A DNA stretch of 64,000 nt. Origin: Planctomycetota bacterium. GTDB lineage: Bacteria > Planctomycetota > Phycisphaerae > UBA1845 > UTPLA1. Below the pieces are notes generated by a model. The model worked only from the letters and a program-made list of their open reading frames with translations, did not search any database and was not told where the DNA came from. Within the stretch, counting starts at the first letter, position 1. Every line of letters starts with the position of its first letter. This document shows positions 53,401 through 61,631 of this stretch, piece after piece. Made by a program: the position numbers and the translations under genes. The stretch covers positions 1 to 64,000 of the forward strand of contig JACRIM010000013.1 in NCBI GenBank assembly GCA_016235815.1, given 5' to 3'.

Positions 53401-53460
53401 GGCCTCGGCTCGAAGCGGTACACGGGCCTCGCCGACGGCGTCGGCATGAATCTGCAGTAG
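50437..53460 (+). CDS. LptD/OstA-like outer-membrane assembly protein
   Basis: A protein of 1007 residues from the ATG at 50437, where a normal signal peptide follows (MRRQQRIAGALLIAIVAAA); an upstream ATG at 50383 adds 18 polar residues. The N-terminal 300 residues are beta-rich, with repeated OstA-like segments (RSHDAVIWVTQKKW, QYVEIRADAAVMYLRK). At 323-420 VYLEGDVILTRGERSIRASR begins a clear OstA/LptA-type repeat block. The rest has the alternating pattern and aromatic girdles of a large beta-barrel, ending GLADGVGMNLQ. LptD inserts lipopolysaccharide into the outer membrane. The low similarity expected in planctomycetes keeps this below certainty. Confidence 0.8.
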   Translation: MARSATMRRQQRIAGALLIAIVAAASRTPTTFAQNVTGSPDLAEIQPLIPPGISDFNFELFGKLAYTWKDGGTSIIELLGNFNGRLGPYQVRSHDAVIWVTQKKWQDRTYSDIDIFLWQDAEIIQPAGTVERGPALIVTVRTFGKLVMNADGHAPNSDAEGQLFREATKARRLLSVSPAEDPTTAGMPMRVAPTIEALALAKPKVAKQVGFSVDPTMGDISSANVGDQMLIIATSDVFVYQGSPSDSAQYVEIRADAAVMYLRKDQATGESLPSLLTGEKKKRSVRGGELNATPAEPSARDEPKIKGREQPDREAVKQWVKAVYLEGDVILTRGERSIRASRLYYDFEEEEALILDPVMRALDSSGKTPIYVRAERVRQLSATQYEAERAQFTTSEFHTPHASIGAERLELTDKTPRNEAGDVIGVQAGTYTARNTTMRLEGLPIAYWPFAKGDFSGDRQAFRSAKFGYNGDFGYTTETRWYLFNLMGIQPPAGWDATLKLDYFTDRGPAGGIDMDYAGDDYYGLFNSFYINDTGKDELGPERSGDPPRDNRGRALWRHRQFLPYDVELTLEASYLSDTNFLEQYERREFENGKDQETLAYLLKRQDNWQVSSLLNYRINPFQTQTEHLPDTTFSLIGQPLGDYATWYSENRAGVVRYKYDSDSQFGLPPDNPYAYEDTGSVLRGDTRQELRFPIPEIGPLKLSPYVAARGSEYDDSPERFNHGDSGNLGRVMGTYGISGNTIFSKVDETVESDIFDLHHLRHIIKPDFVVWNAHANQDPQELTPFDSGVEDISDAGGGQIGLRQRLQTKRGGPGNWKTVDWIVFDVEAGFFDHKQKGENTHGDFIYSRPEDSISSNFIATNFQYRLSDSTVLVHDGVFDTNSGNLGTSNLSIAVEREPRLAWFAGWRYINATNSNILAGGANYKLSEKHTVGIREMYDIDVGRNYQTQLVYVRKWPRWYTAVSLDVDKALDDVGINFSIWPEGAPRIGLGSKRYTGLADGVGMNLQ

Positions 53461-53495
53461 CCAACAAAATCACAAACCATATTGCTTTGTGCGAT

Positions 53496-53864
53496 TCAAG
53501 TGATCGGAAGGCTTCTACGCCGGATCCGTTGCTTATCAATGGATACGATGCTGGCGCCTAATGAACGCTCCTCGATTGACTCAAACGTCCGACTGAGTCG
53601 GTCTATCAATTCGTTATTCGTCCATTCACCGCCACGAAACAAAATCAGCCCCGGCCCATCGGCACGTGACAATGCCAGAAGGCGAGGGTAGTCAAGGTCT
53701 GCGGTAATAACGATTCGCGACTCCGCCCGTGCCCGACTCAAGATAGCATCATCGCTTGAAATAAACAGGCCCGCGGTTGATGCATGGACGGCGTCGTGGC
53801 AACTTCGATTCAGCCATTCCACGATGAACGGCGGCAAAGGCATATCGACGAGGAATCTCATCAC
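53496..53864 (-). CDS. DUF5615-type PIN-like toxin
   Basis: A 122-residue protein of the DUF5615/Mut7-C-like PIN group. It begins MMRFLVDMPLPPFIVEWLN, with Asp7 of the first acidic motif, continues SSDDAILSRARAESRIVITAD (second and third acidic sites) and LDYPRLLAL, then a helical end. These are putative RNases of addiction modules. Its start overlaps the stop of the DUF433 gene by 4 bases. Unlike the PIN gene at 28860-29275, it appears intact. Confidence 0.8.
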   Translation of the reverse strand: MMRFLVDMPLPPFIVEWLNRSCHDAVHASTAGLFISSDDAILSRARAESRIVITADLDYPRLLALSRADGPGLILFRGGEWTNNELIDRLSRTFESIEERSLGASIVSIDKQRIRRRSLPIT

Positions 53865-54082
53865 GTCAGAAGAACGGTTTCATCGTCGGCGAGACATGCC
53901 GCATAGCGAAGCACTTCGTCGATGTCCTCTGCCTCGATGTATGGATACGCCTTCAGGATCGTATCTTTTGTTTCGCCCCCGGCAAGCAAACCAAGCAGTC
54001 GAGAAACAGGAAAACGAAGATTGCGAATGCACGGCTTCCCTGTGCAAACGGCCGGATCAACAGTAATTCGACTAAAGGACAC
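53861..54082 (-). CDS. DUF433 antitoxin
   Basis: A 73-residue DUF433 protein, a small winged-helix-like family usually paired with DUF5615. MSFSRITVDPAVCTGKPCIRN and VSRLLGLLAGGETKDTILKAYP are the family's hallmarks. The start is a GTG at 54082 with AGGTGG just upstream. It probably binds DNA and represses the pair. It follows gpmI by 67 bases. Confidence 0.85.
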   Translation of the reverse strand: MSFSRITVDPAVCTGKPCIRNLRFPVSRLLGLLAGGETKDTILKAYPYIEAEDIDEVLRYAACLADDETVLLT

Positions 54083-54149
54083 TGGCCACCTATTTCCTAT
54101 TATATCGTCCTAAGTGATTCGGCATCATCTCTCCGGCCGGTTACAGGAC

Positions 54150-55760
54150 TCATGTAATCAACGACTCCCCCGTCATCTCCCTCGGCTTCTCAATCCCCCC
54201 CATCGCCAGCAGCGTCGGCGCAATGTCCGCCAGCCGCCCGCCTTCACGCAGCGTCCGCCCCTTCATCCGATCATCCACGACGATCAAATCCACGTCATAC
54301 GTCGTATGCGCCGTATGCGGGCCGCCCGTTGCCGGGTCAATCATCTGCTCGCAATTGCCGTGATCGGCCGTCACAATCGCCGCTCCGCCTTTGGCCAGCA
54401 CCGCATCGACCACGCGCCCCACGCACGCATCCACCGTCTCCACCGCCTTGATCGCCGCCCGCAAATTCCCCGTATGTCCGACCATGTCGCCGTTGGCGTA
54501 ATTCAGAATGAACAAGTCGTACCGGTCACTCGCGATTCGCCGCAACATCTCCTCCGTCACGCCCGCCGCCGACATCTCCGGCTTCTGGTCATACGTCGTC
54601 ACATCCCGCGGGCTGGCCACGATCTGCCGATCCTCGCTGTCAAATGGCTCATCGCGATAGTCGTTGAAGAAAAACGTCACATGCGGATACTTCTCCGTCT
54701 CCGCGCAGCGAAACTGCTTAAGCCCCAAACTCGACGCATACGCCCCCAGAATATTCACCATCTTCGCCGGCCGCGTGAACGCCACCTTCACCGGCAGCCC
54801 CTTCTCATAGTCGCACATCGTGCAGTAATACAGATTCTCAATCTTCGGCCCCCGCTCGAACCCCTGCATCCCCTTCGCCCCGCCCTTGTCCGGCGCCTCA
54901 TACGGAAACGTATCAAACACAAACGCCCGCGTAATCTCCCGAGGCCGATCCCCGCGGAAATTGAAAAAGATCACGCTATCCCCCGCGCGAATTGGCCGCG
55001 CATCCCCCACCACCGTCGCCTCAACAAACTCATCCCCCGATCGACTCGGCTCCGTCGCATGCGCGTAGTACCGTTCAAACGCCTCCGTCGCCGACGCCGC
55101 GCGCGTGCCCTCGCCGCGCGTCAGCAACCGATACGCCTTCTCCACGCGATCCCACCGATTGTCCCGATCCATCGCGTAATACCGGCCGATCACCGTCGCC
55201 ACGCGCCCGACGCCGATCTCCCGCATCTTCGCCTCGACGGCCTGCACAAATCCCTTGCCCGACTGCGGCGGCGTATCGCGTCCATCGCCAAACGCATGAA
55301 GCTGCACCTGCTCGCGCGCGAGCCCGCGCCGCTTCGCCAACTCCAACAGCGCATACAAATGTTCCAGCGCGCTATGCACACCCGCATCGCTGCACAGCCC
55401 CAGCAAGTGAACCGCCGCGTCCTTTCCCTTCACACGGTCCATCGCCTCGCACAATTCCGGTATCGCAAAAAACGACCCGTCCCGAACCTTTCGCGTAATC
55501 CGCATCTGCTCCTGATCGACAATCCGCCCGGCCCCGATGTTCTGATGCCCGACCTCACTGTTCCCCATCACACCGGCCGGCAACCCCACATCCTCTCCGC
55601 ACGTGTGAATCTGCACCCACGGATACGCCGCCCGCAGCCGTTCATCCATCGGCGTCCGCGCCAGATGCACCGCATTCGCATGGTTCCACTCCGGAAACGG
55701 ATTGTGCCCCCACCCATCGCGCACGATGAGCAAAAGCGGGCGACGTGCAAGCTGAGTCAT
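54150..55760 (-). CDS. gpmI: 2,3-bisphosphoglycerate-independent phosphoglycerate mutase
   Basis: A 536-residue glycolytic/gluconeogenic enzyme interconverting 3- and 2-phosphoglycerate with two Mn ions. Asp15 (IVRDGWGHN) and the phosphorylated Ser68 in GVMGNSEVGH are visible, as are LHAFGDGRDTPPQSG and RYYAMDRDNRWDRV; metal-binding residues near the C-terminus lie in NYANGDMVGHTGN and VTADHGNCE. The length is slightly above the usual 510-515. GGAGAACTC precedes the ATG and a TACAAT box (minus, 55789-55794) may be the -10 of its promoter. Confidence 0.95.
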   Translation of the reverse strand: MTQLARRPLLLIVRDGWGHNPFPEWNHANAVHLARTPMDERLRAAYPWVQIHTCGEDVGLPAGVMGNSEVGHQNIGAGRIVDQEQMRITRKVRDGSFFAIPELCEAMDRVKGKDAAVHLLGLCSDAGVHSALEHLYALLELAKRRGLAREQVQLHAFGDGRDTPPQSGKGFVQAVEAKMREIGVGRVATVIGRYYAMDRDNRWDRVEKAYRLLTRGEGTRAASATEAFERYYAHATEPSRSGDEFVEATVVGDARPIRAGDSVIFFNFRGDRPREITRAFVFDTFPYEAPDKGGAKGMQGFERGPKIENLYYCTMCDYEKGLPVKVAFTRPAKMVNILGAYASSLGLKQFRCAETEKYPHVTFFFNDYRDEPFDSEDRQIVASPRDVTTYDQKPEMSAAGVTEEMLRRIASDRYDLFILNYANGDMVGHTGNLRAAIKAVETVDACVGRVVDAVLAKGGAAIVTADHGNCEQMIDPATGGPHTAHTTYDVDLIVVDDRMKGRTLREGGRLADIAPTLLAMGGIEKPREMTGESLIT

Positions 55761-55840
55761 GACGAGTTCTCCAGGTGATCGCGCCGGGATTGTAATGGCC
55801 GCACAGACGTGCGGCAGCAGTCATTTACGGGCCTATCACG

Positions 55841-55870
55841 TTGAAATGAAACCGCCGGATCGAGTACGAT
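55841..55870 (+). promoter_or_regulatory. Sigma70-like promoter of the M28 peptidase gene
   Basis: TTGAAA (55841-55846), an 18-base spacer and TACGAT (55865-55870), 38 bases before the ATG at 55909. A 7-bp hairpin (55798-55804 with 55809-55815) lies between this promoter and gpmI. Confidence 0.5.
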
Positions 55871-55908
55871 AGACCATCTGTCAGTTGATCATCACCCGGG
55901 AGAGAGGC

Positions 55909-57117
55909 ATGTTGAAATATTCGTCCATCATTGTCGGCATTCTCGCTTTCTTCGCCGCCTCAGCACACGCCTCGCCTCCCGGCGTCGTCATCTCACAACA
56001 AGTCGACGTCAACAACTACAAGCACTATCACCAGGACCTGCTCTACACCTACACCGGCCAAAGCCGCGGCCTCGCCGGCGCCCAGCATGATCTCGCCCGC
56101 GACAACATCAAGAATGAGTTTATGTCCTTCGGTCTCTCCGTCGCGCTTGAACCATTCGTCTACGTCGCCACCACCTACCACAACGTCGTCGCCACCCAGC
56201 CCGGCACCGACAACCCCACGCAGACCGTCGTCATCGGCGCCCACTTCGACAGCGTCAACTGCCCGGGCTCCGACGACAACGCCACCGGCACCGCCATGGT
56301 CATGGAACTCGCCCGCATCCTCTCGCAACACCGCTCCAGCAAGCGACTCCGCTTCGTCGCCTTCGATCGCGAAGAGCAGGGCCGCCGCGGCAGCATCGCC
56401 TACGTCGCCGCCCACGGCGCGGATAACACTGTCATGGCCGTCACCGCCGACATGGTCGGCCACGACAGCGGCGCCTACGGCATGGACCTCTACAGCAAGG
56501 CCACCTCCTCCGCCGTCACCAACGGTGTTGCCTCCGCCATCACCACCTACGGCAACGGCCTGGCGAGCTTCACCAACTTTGGCAACTTTAGTTTCAGCGA
56601 TCACTGGTCCTTCGAAAACGTCGGCATCCCCGCCGTCGTCATCATCGAGCGCTGCTACACCTGCAACACGAACTACCACACCGTCAACGACAAAACCGAT
56701 TTCTCACCGACCTACATCAACTACAACATGATCGCCGACCTCACCCGCAGCGTCGCGGGCTACCTCGTCGACACCGTTCCCCTCTCCCTCTGGGGCGACA
56801 AAGACAACGATGGCGACGTCGACGACACCGACTTCACGGAATTCCGGAACTGCTTCGGCAACCCCGCCGCCCCAAGCTGCTACGCCTTCGACAAAAACAT
56901 GAGCGGCACCATCGACTGCACCGATTGGCCCGCCTTCAAAGCCGCCCACCTCACCAGCCAGGGCCGCATCCCCCTGCTCACCCCCGACGACTTCGCCAAC
57001 GTCATCCTCCAGATCGACACTACGCCATCCAAAGTATGCGTCTGCGACCTAAACACGGACACCATCCTCGACGGCCTCGACGTCCAAGCCTACGTCGCCG
57101 CCGCGACTGCGCCGTAG
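55909..57117 (+). CDS. Secreted M28-family zinc peptidase with dockerin-like tail
   Basis: A 402-residue exported aminopeptidase-like enzyme. The ATG at 55909 follows GGGAGAGAGG; a signal peptide runs to about 22. Zinc ligands and catalytic residues are His112 (GAHFDSV), Asp123 (PGSDDNATG), Glu156/157 (FDREEQG), Asp181 (TADMVGHD) and His256 (TNYHTVND). The C-terminal 110 residues carry dockerin-like calcium loops (DKDNDGDVDDTDF, DKNMSGTIDCTDW, CDLNTDTILDGLDVQ). The final unit stops abruptly at AAATAP, and a sequence that would continue it is found 1.1 kb downstream, beyond the abiV gene, so the tail may be truncated by insertion. Confidence 0.88.
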   Translation: MLKYSSIIVGILAFFAASAHASPPGVVISQQVDVNNYKHYHQDLLYTYTGQSRGLAGAQHDLARDNIKNEFMSFGLSVALEPFVYVATTYHNVVATQPGTDNPTQTVVIGAHFDSVNCPGSDDNATGTAMVMELARILSQHRSSKRLRFVAFDREEQGRRGSIAYVAAHGADNTVMAVTADMVGHDSGAYGMDLYSKATSSAVTNGVASAITTYGNGLASFTNFGNFSFSDHWSFENVGIPAVVIIERCYTCNTNYHTVNDKTDFSPTYINYNMIADLTRSVAGYLVDTVPLSLWGDKDNDGDVDDTDFTEFRNCFGNPAAPSCYAFDKNMSGTIDCTDWPAFKAAHLTSQGRIPLLTPDDFANVILQIDTTPSKVCVCDLNTDTILDGLDVQAYVAAATAP

Positions 57118-57430
57118 CTTCCCTACCGTCTTTCCCGCGCTCGCGCGCATCCAGTCCGATCCGTGATGTCATTGAACTGTATGCAAATTGTCAACGTTTG
57201 ACCCATTCTGCATGCATCATGTATTGCTTCATTCCGATTAACTACAATTGCCCCGCCGGAGGCGGGAAACGAGCCCCGTGGTTGCCTGAAACCGATAATG
57301 GCGTCATGCAGGTGAGGCCCTCGCCGGACGTCGGCACGTGTCTCAGTAAAGTAATCGGCGGCTGCTTCAAGAACCTTAAACGGACGTATCGGGGGCCCTT
57401 ATCCTCCTCAAATCTCCTACAAAGGTTACA
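57118..57430. other. AT-shifted leader region of abiV
   Basis: A 313-base gap in which base composition turns visibly AT-richer than the flanks from about 57160. It has a CCCGCC/GGCGGG hairpin near 57252-57266 and, just before abiV, AAAGG spaced 5 bases from the ATG. A TTGACC near 57200 could be part of a promoter, but no convincing -10 follows. No gene seen. Confidence 0.5.
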
Positions 57431-58138
57431 ATGCCTATGAATGTACATGAGTTTATTCAAAAGCAAAGAAAGGGTACACTTTCTGTTGATGAAATTGGCA
57501 GCGGCATGCACATGAGTTTCGTCAATGCAGTCGCCCTGATAGAGGACGCCGAGATTCTGTTGAAAAGAAGACCGGGACGATCGATTAGTCTTGCGGTACT
57601 GGCAATTGAAGAAATCGCGAAAGTGGTAATGCTAGCAGACGCTGCACTGCGTGCAGCCATATCTCCCGTTGACTGGACGGTAATCCAGAAAGACCTCGGA
57701 CTACGTTCACACCAAAACAAGCAATTCGTGTTCGCCGCTTACGGTCGATCAATACTTAAAAAAATTGCCTCAAACGCCGGAAAGTCAAACTATTATGAAA
57801 ACCCGGTACCCGAGGGAATTGTGCCACTCTTGGACTATTTTAAGCAATTAGGTTTTTATGTTGACTTGGTGAACGGACGGTTCACATCTCCTCAAGAGTT
57901 TGGAATGGACAATCGCAAATGGGCTAAGTGGCTCATCAAAGTCGCGAAAGAGCGCCTCGCGAGCATTGAGCATCTCCACTGTACCAAAGCAAAATCGATC
58001 AAGTTAGCTCGTGAGGCGGCTGAGTTAGCACGGATAGCTGCGGGCTCATCTGGAAATGCCGACTTGATAAAGAAAATCAAATTGTTTTTGCAACGGAAAC
58101 GCACGGCCAAGAGATCGAGGGTTGAGTCGCGAACTTGA
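57431..58138 (+). CDS. abiV: AbiV-family abortive infection (HEPN) protein
   Basis: A 235-residue protein resembling the AbiV/HEPN family that aborts phage infection in lactococci. The conserved core is visible: FVNAVALIEDAEILL (30-44), an arginine stretch, then SLAVLAIEEIAKVVMLAD (53-70), followed by the LRSHQNKQF segment (91-99) where HEPN proteins carry basic/His residues of the RNase site. The codons are AT-rich (AAA, TTT, GAA) unlike every neighbour, which suggests horizontal transfer. AAAGG precedes the ATG. It lies alone between two pieces of dockerin coding sequence. The family call is by motif; anti-phage activity is inferred. Confidence 0.75.
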   Translation: MPMNVHEFIQKQRKGTLSVDEIGSGMHMSFVNAVALIEDAEILLKRRPGRSISLAVLAIEEIAKVVMLADAALRAAISPVDWTVIQKDLGLRSHQNKQFVFAAYGRSILKKIASNAGKSNYYENPVPEGIVPLLDYFKQLGFYVDLVNGRFTSPQEFGMDNRKWAKWLIKVAKERLASIEHLHCTKAKSIKLAREAAELARIAAGSSGNADLIKKIKLFLQRKRTAKRSRVESRT

Positions 58139-58211
58139 GATATTTTGGAACGACATCTAGGGCATCTATGGACATGCACTACTTTTTGATACACAGCAAT
58201 AATGCCCTTAA

Positions 58212-58340
58212 TGCAACCTCGACGGCCTCGTGATCTTCGCCCCCGTCTCCGCCCCCCTCTGCGCCTTCGACCTTACCGGCGAAGGCATCGTCTCCGACGC
58301 CGACATCCCCCCCTTCGTCACCCGTCTCCTCAGCGAATAG
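58212..58340 (+). pseudogene. Stranded dockerin-type protein tail
   Basis: A 42-codon open frame ending TAG at 58338-58340, without a start codon and preceded in frame by TAA. It encodes CNLDGLVIFAPVSAP then LCAFDLTGEGIVSDADIPPF and VTRLLSE, exactly the ending of planctomycete dockerin-like tails. The LDGL position aligns with LDGL in the last unit of the M28 peptidase, and LCAFDL would follow that gene's truncated AATAP end. It is probably the displaced 3' end of the peptidase gene or of a sister copy. Confidence 0.65.
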
Positions 58341-58448
58341 CCCCACTCCGCGTTGCAAAGCAGCCCCTCCTTCCCTGCGTCGCTTCGTGGCTCCGTCGCT
58401 TAAACTGCACTCGGCTCCTTTACCGCTTAACCCCTCGGCCCGCGCCTC

Positions 58449-58476
58449 AAGTCTCAGGACTTAAGACTCAGGACTT
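58449..58476. repeat. Tandem duplication of a 14-mer
   Basis: AAGTCTCAGGACTT (58449-58462) is followed directly by AAGACTCAGGACTT (58463-58476); the copies differ by one base. Each has AAGTC/GACTT ends, so the unit can also fold on itself. Confidence 0.8.
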
Positions 58477-59003
58477 CCCAAAAAAGTTACAAACCCCCAA
58501 CCCGCATTCCCACGCAAAAAACAAAGGTTCAGGCGAAACGCCGAGCAAGATTGATAGGCGTGTGCAGGAAAGAGATCACCACACAATGAATCGAGGAACG
58601 CCAATGCCGTGCGAACTTTACATGACCGATGCGTCTCACGTCGAAAATCCGCCCTGTAGGAACCCAGTTGTTTTCTCGCCTCAACCCAATCAGTGTCATT
58701 CTGCGCAATCTGCGGTTTCATCCAAAAACCACGCAAACCCTTTGTGCGTTTTTGTGGGCGGTAAAACGGTTTTTTGCGCTTTTTTGGGGGGGGATTATTT
58801 TTTCGTACGTCCCGAACTGAACTCCAACCGAGTCAGTTACTCTCCGTTTGTGTCAGTTCATTTTGACCAACAACATTCGATGCTATTCATTCAGCATTCG
58901 AATTCCGTCCCAGGTCGTCCCAGTTTTTCCCAGCTCGTGCCAGCTCTTTTTCATCCCACCGTCGCGCCGCGACCCCTTCCTCCCCTCGGACCCTCGGCCC
59001 CTA

Positions 59004-59035
59004 TTTCGACTTTTCGACATTTCGACATTTCGACG
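59004..59035. repeat. Four tandem TTTCGACN octamers
   Basis: TTTCGACT, TTTCGACA, TTTCGACA and TTTCGACG in a row, the same octamer family as the coding array at 22562-22601. Here it is intergenic, about 95 bases before the sod start codon. Confidence 0.8.
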
Positions 59036-59127
59036 TTTCCCCTCTCCTCCTTGACCCCCCTTTTCCAGCGTACTAGAGTCCCCGCGTTAGATTTAACGAC
59101 AAACCACAGCCACCAGGGAGAAACGCC

Positions 59128-59739
<612 letters not shown>

Positions 59740-59752
59740 CGGCAGCAAGTAG

Positions 59753-59769
59753 GGTCCGCTGTGCGGACC
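59753..59769. terminator. Hairpin after sod
   Basis: GGTCCGC and GCGGACC pair around a TGT loop, 14 bases after the sod stop and 18 before the convergent gene's stop. The stem is perfect but no T run follows, so termination is uncertain. Confidence 0.45.
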
Positions 59770-59787
59770 AATTAGAATGCGATGCTT

Positions 59788-61041
59788 TTAATGATGCCGC
59801 GCCAGCGTCGCAGCGGGCAGCCGCATCAATCGCAGGCTCTGCCGCGCGACCTGCACGTCATTCAGTTGCCCGCGCAGCCAGCCCTTGAGCGTCTGGTCAT
59901 ACACCCGCGCCTGATTCGCCAGGTGAAACTCAACAAACCCCAAACCGCGGCGAATGTGCCCCGCGTCGAGGGCAGGCGAGTTCTCCTCGGCCGCTTCAGC
60001 CCGCGCGAAGAAGAGCACGGCGTTCACATCGTGAATATGCTGGTGCAACCCGGCCAGGATCGACAGTCGCGTGCCCATCAGCGCCCGCTGCCAGACGCGC
60101 GAATGTAAGTAACGGCACAACAGCGCAGTCGACTCGTCATCCAGATCCGGCGCAACCGGATGGGCCAGACCGTCCTGAATCGTCACATTGCGACCCAGCA
60201 CGCGTGACGGATAAGTACCCGAAAAATTCGCGAGCGTCATGAGTTTGGGAATCAGCGTCAGCCGCCCGAGAAATCCAAGCCGGCCGGTCAGATCAGCGGG
60301 CATCGTGTCGGGCTGCAGCGTCGCCGCGAAGAGCATCCGCGTTCCAAGCGGAGCCGTCGCCGGGTTCGCGAGCGACTCGATCGGCGCAGTCGAATCGACG
60401 ACGAGATCAACCGCGGCGCCGCCTTGTTTCACGATCGCCTGTTCGACAAAGTCGAGCGATTGAGAAAGCCGCGACCAGATATCTCCATCGGTGCCCGGTT
60501 CAAACAGCCGCTCGATCGATCCGAGCAGCGCGTCATTCTCGGCAAGGCTGATCGTCACCCGCGCATTCAGCGGAACCCGTTCATCCGCCTGCACGGGCCG
60601 CCCCGACAGCGGAACAACGGCGGCAACGTCCTGTGCTTGATTCGTCAGCAGCTCGCCCGTGCCGCGCTGTACGCTCGGACATGCGAAATTCAGCGACACC
60701 CGCTCATCCACCCACGTCCGACTCGAGATCAACGGAAACTGACGACACATCCCCGGCTTGGCCTCGGCACCGAGTTCCTTGTGGATGATGCAGAGTCCAT
60801 CTGTGTCAAGAAACAGACACTTCGTCCCCTCGCCCTTGGCCAGATCGAAAAACCCCGCGCGCCCATCGGCCGCCGCGTGATAGAACCGCTTGCCCGCGAG
60901 CTGCGTATACTTGGAAAAATCATGCCGATCCAGCGCCGACGCCTTGTCCGCCTCGATCGACGTCCGCCAAGGCTGATTGCAACACGCCCCGCAAGACCCA
61001 CAGGAAAAGCGGGCATCCTTCTCAATAACATGCAGACGCAC
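59788..61041 (-). CDS. YkgJ-type cysteine-cluster protein
   Basis: A 417-residue protein with an N-terminal zinc/iron-chelating CxxCxxCC domain: FSCGSCGACC at about 13-22, then KCLFLDTDGLCIIH and KPGMCRQFP. These spaced cysteines are the YkgJ/FliB-like signature, often called putative Fe-S oxidoreductases, with no firm activity known. The rest is helical and unrecognised. I use the GTG at 61041 because GGGGGGA precedes it by 5 bases; a GTG at 61062 is the alternative. It follows the coiled protein gene by 44 bases, probably in one transcript. Confidence 0.8.
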   Translation of the reverse strand: MRLHVIEKDARFSCGSCGACCNQPWRTSIEADKASALDRHDFSKYTQLAGKRFYHAAADGRAGFFDLAKGEGTKCLFLDTDGLCIIHKELGAEAKPGMCRQFPLISSRTWVDERVSLNFACPSVQRGTGELLTNQAQDVAAVVPLSGRPVQADERVPLNARVTISLAENDALLGSIERLFEPGTDGDIWSRLSQSLDFVEQAIVKQGGAAVDLVVDSTAPIESLANPATAPLGTRMLFAATLQPDTMPADLTGRLGFLGRLTLIPKLMTLANFSGTYPSRVLGRNVTIQDGLAHPVAPDLDDESTALLCRYLHSRVWQRALMGTRLSILAGLHQHIHDVNAVLFFARAEAAEENSPALDAGHIRRGLGFVEFHLANQARVYDQTLKGWLRGQLNDVQVARQSLRLMRLPAATLARHH

Positions 61042-61085
61042 GGCAATCCCCCCGGAAAGCACGGCAATAATGAAGAGTCAAATAC

Positions 61086-61631
61086 TCATCGCGCGGAGCT
61101 GCTGATTTTCTCTCGCAGAATATCAACCAACAAGCGACGATTGTCATCGTCGAGCTGGGCAAACGCGGCGTTGAAGCGATCGAGGCGATCCTTCTCCTCC
61201 ATGTAACTGCGGATATTCGGAAGCAAGCGCACGGCATCTTTCACGATGCCGCGCATCTCGTCGATGGCGTCTTCCGAGTTCGAACCCGCGGCGTGCCCCA
61301 TGAGATCCGTCAGTCGCTGAAGTTCCTTCAGCCACTCGTTGAGGTTGTTTTCCTGTTTGAGGTACTGTTCGGCATCACCGACGACCAACGAGCGAATCGT
61401 CTGACGATCCGCATCGGTCAGGGCCTGGTTGCTCTCAAGCCGACGGATCGCGGCTCGGGCATCGTCGGCGCACCGCGCCTGTTGGAGCTCGCGAACAAAG
61501 GTCTCGAACTGGTTCACCTGTCGTTCAAGAGCCTCGAACGATTCGACGGTCTTCTGAAGAACCGCCGACGAGACAAGGGTGGCCAGTTCCCGTACTCGAA
61601 CGGCAAGGTCATTTTCGCGATTGGGCTTCAT
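61086..61631 (-). CDS. Coiled-coil protein of unknown function
   Basis: A 181-residue all-helical protein with heptad character (ELATLVSSAVLQKTVESFEA, then QVNQFETFVRELQQ), rich in Glu, Arg, Leu and Ala and without cysteine clusters, a signal peptide or membrane segments. The ATG at 61631 has a CGGAG about 11 bases upstream. Divergent from rpmF and co-directional with the YkgJ-like gene. No family recognised. Confidence 0.55.
   Translation of the reverse strand: MKPNRENDLAVRVRELATLVSSAVLQKTVESFEALERQVNQFETFVRELQQARCADDARAAIRRLESNQALTDADRQTIRSLVVGDAEQYLKQENNLNEWLKELQRLTDLMGHAAGSNSEDAIDEMRGIVKDAVRLLPNIRSYMEEKDRLDRFNAAFAQLDDDNRRLLVDILREKISSSAR

Larger units (their letters stand above)
57066..58230. 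repeat. 14-bp direct repeat flanking the abiV segment
   Basis: CCTCGACGGCCTCG is present at 57066-57079 (inside the last dockerin unit of the peptidase gene) and at 58217-58230 (inside the stranded tail). Both encode LDGL in the same dockerin position. The repeats bracket 1137 bases that include abiV. They may mark the recombination that brought the segment in, or simply conserved dockerin codons. Confidence 0.6.
58341..59127. other. Gene-free region made of short repeat words
   Basis: A region of 787 bases with no credible gene. It contains a tandem 14-mer (58449-58476), a CATTCTGCGCAATCTGCGG word near 58697-58715, homopolymer runs T6-G8-ATTAT6 (58780-58803), a CCCAG-rich stretch near 58910-58950 and a TTTCGACN array (59004-59035). 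Its composition is far from the GC-rich coding average. The AGGGAGAAA ribosome site of sod lies at its right end. Confidence 0.6.

Noticed and set aside
53470-53493. CACAAA/TTTGTG hairpin after the LptD-like gene as a terminator
   Set aside because: The stem is short, AT-rich and lacks a T run.
54114-55778. 554-codon open frame antisense to gpmI
   Set aside because: Low-complexity Arg/Pro/His product; gpmI motifs are clear on the opposite strand.
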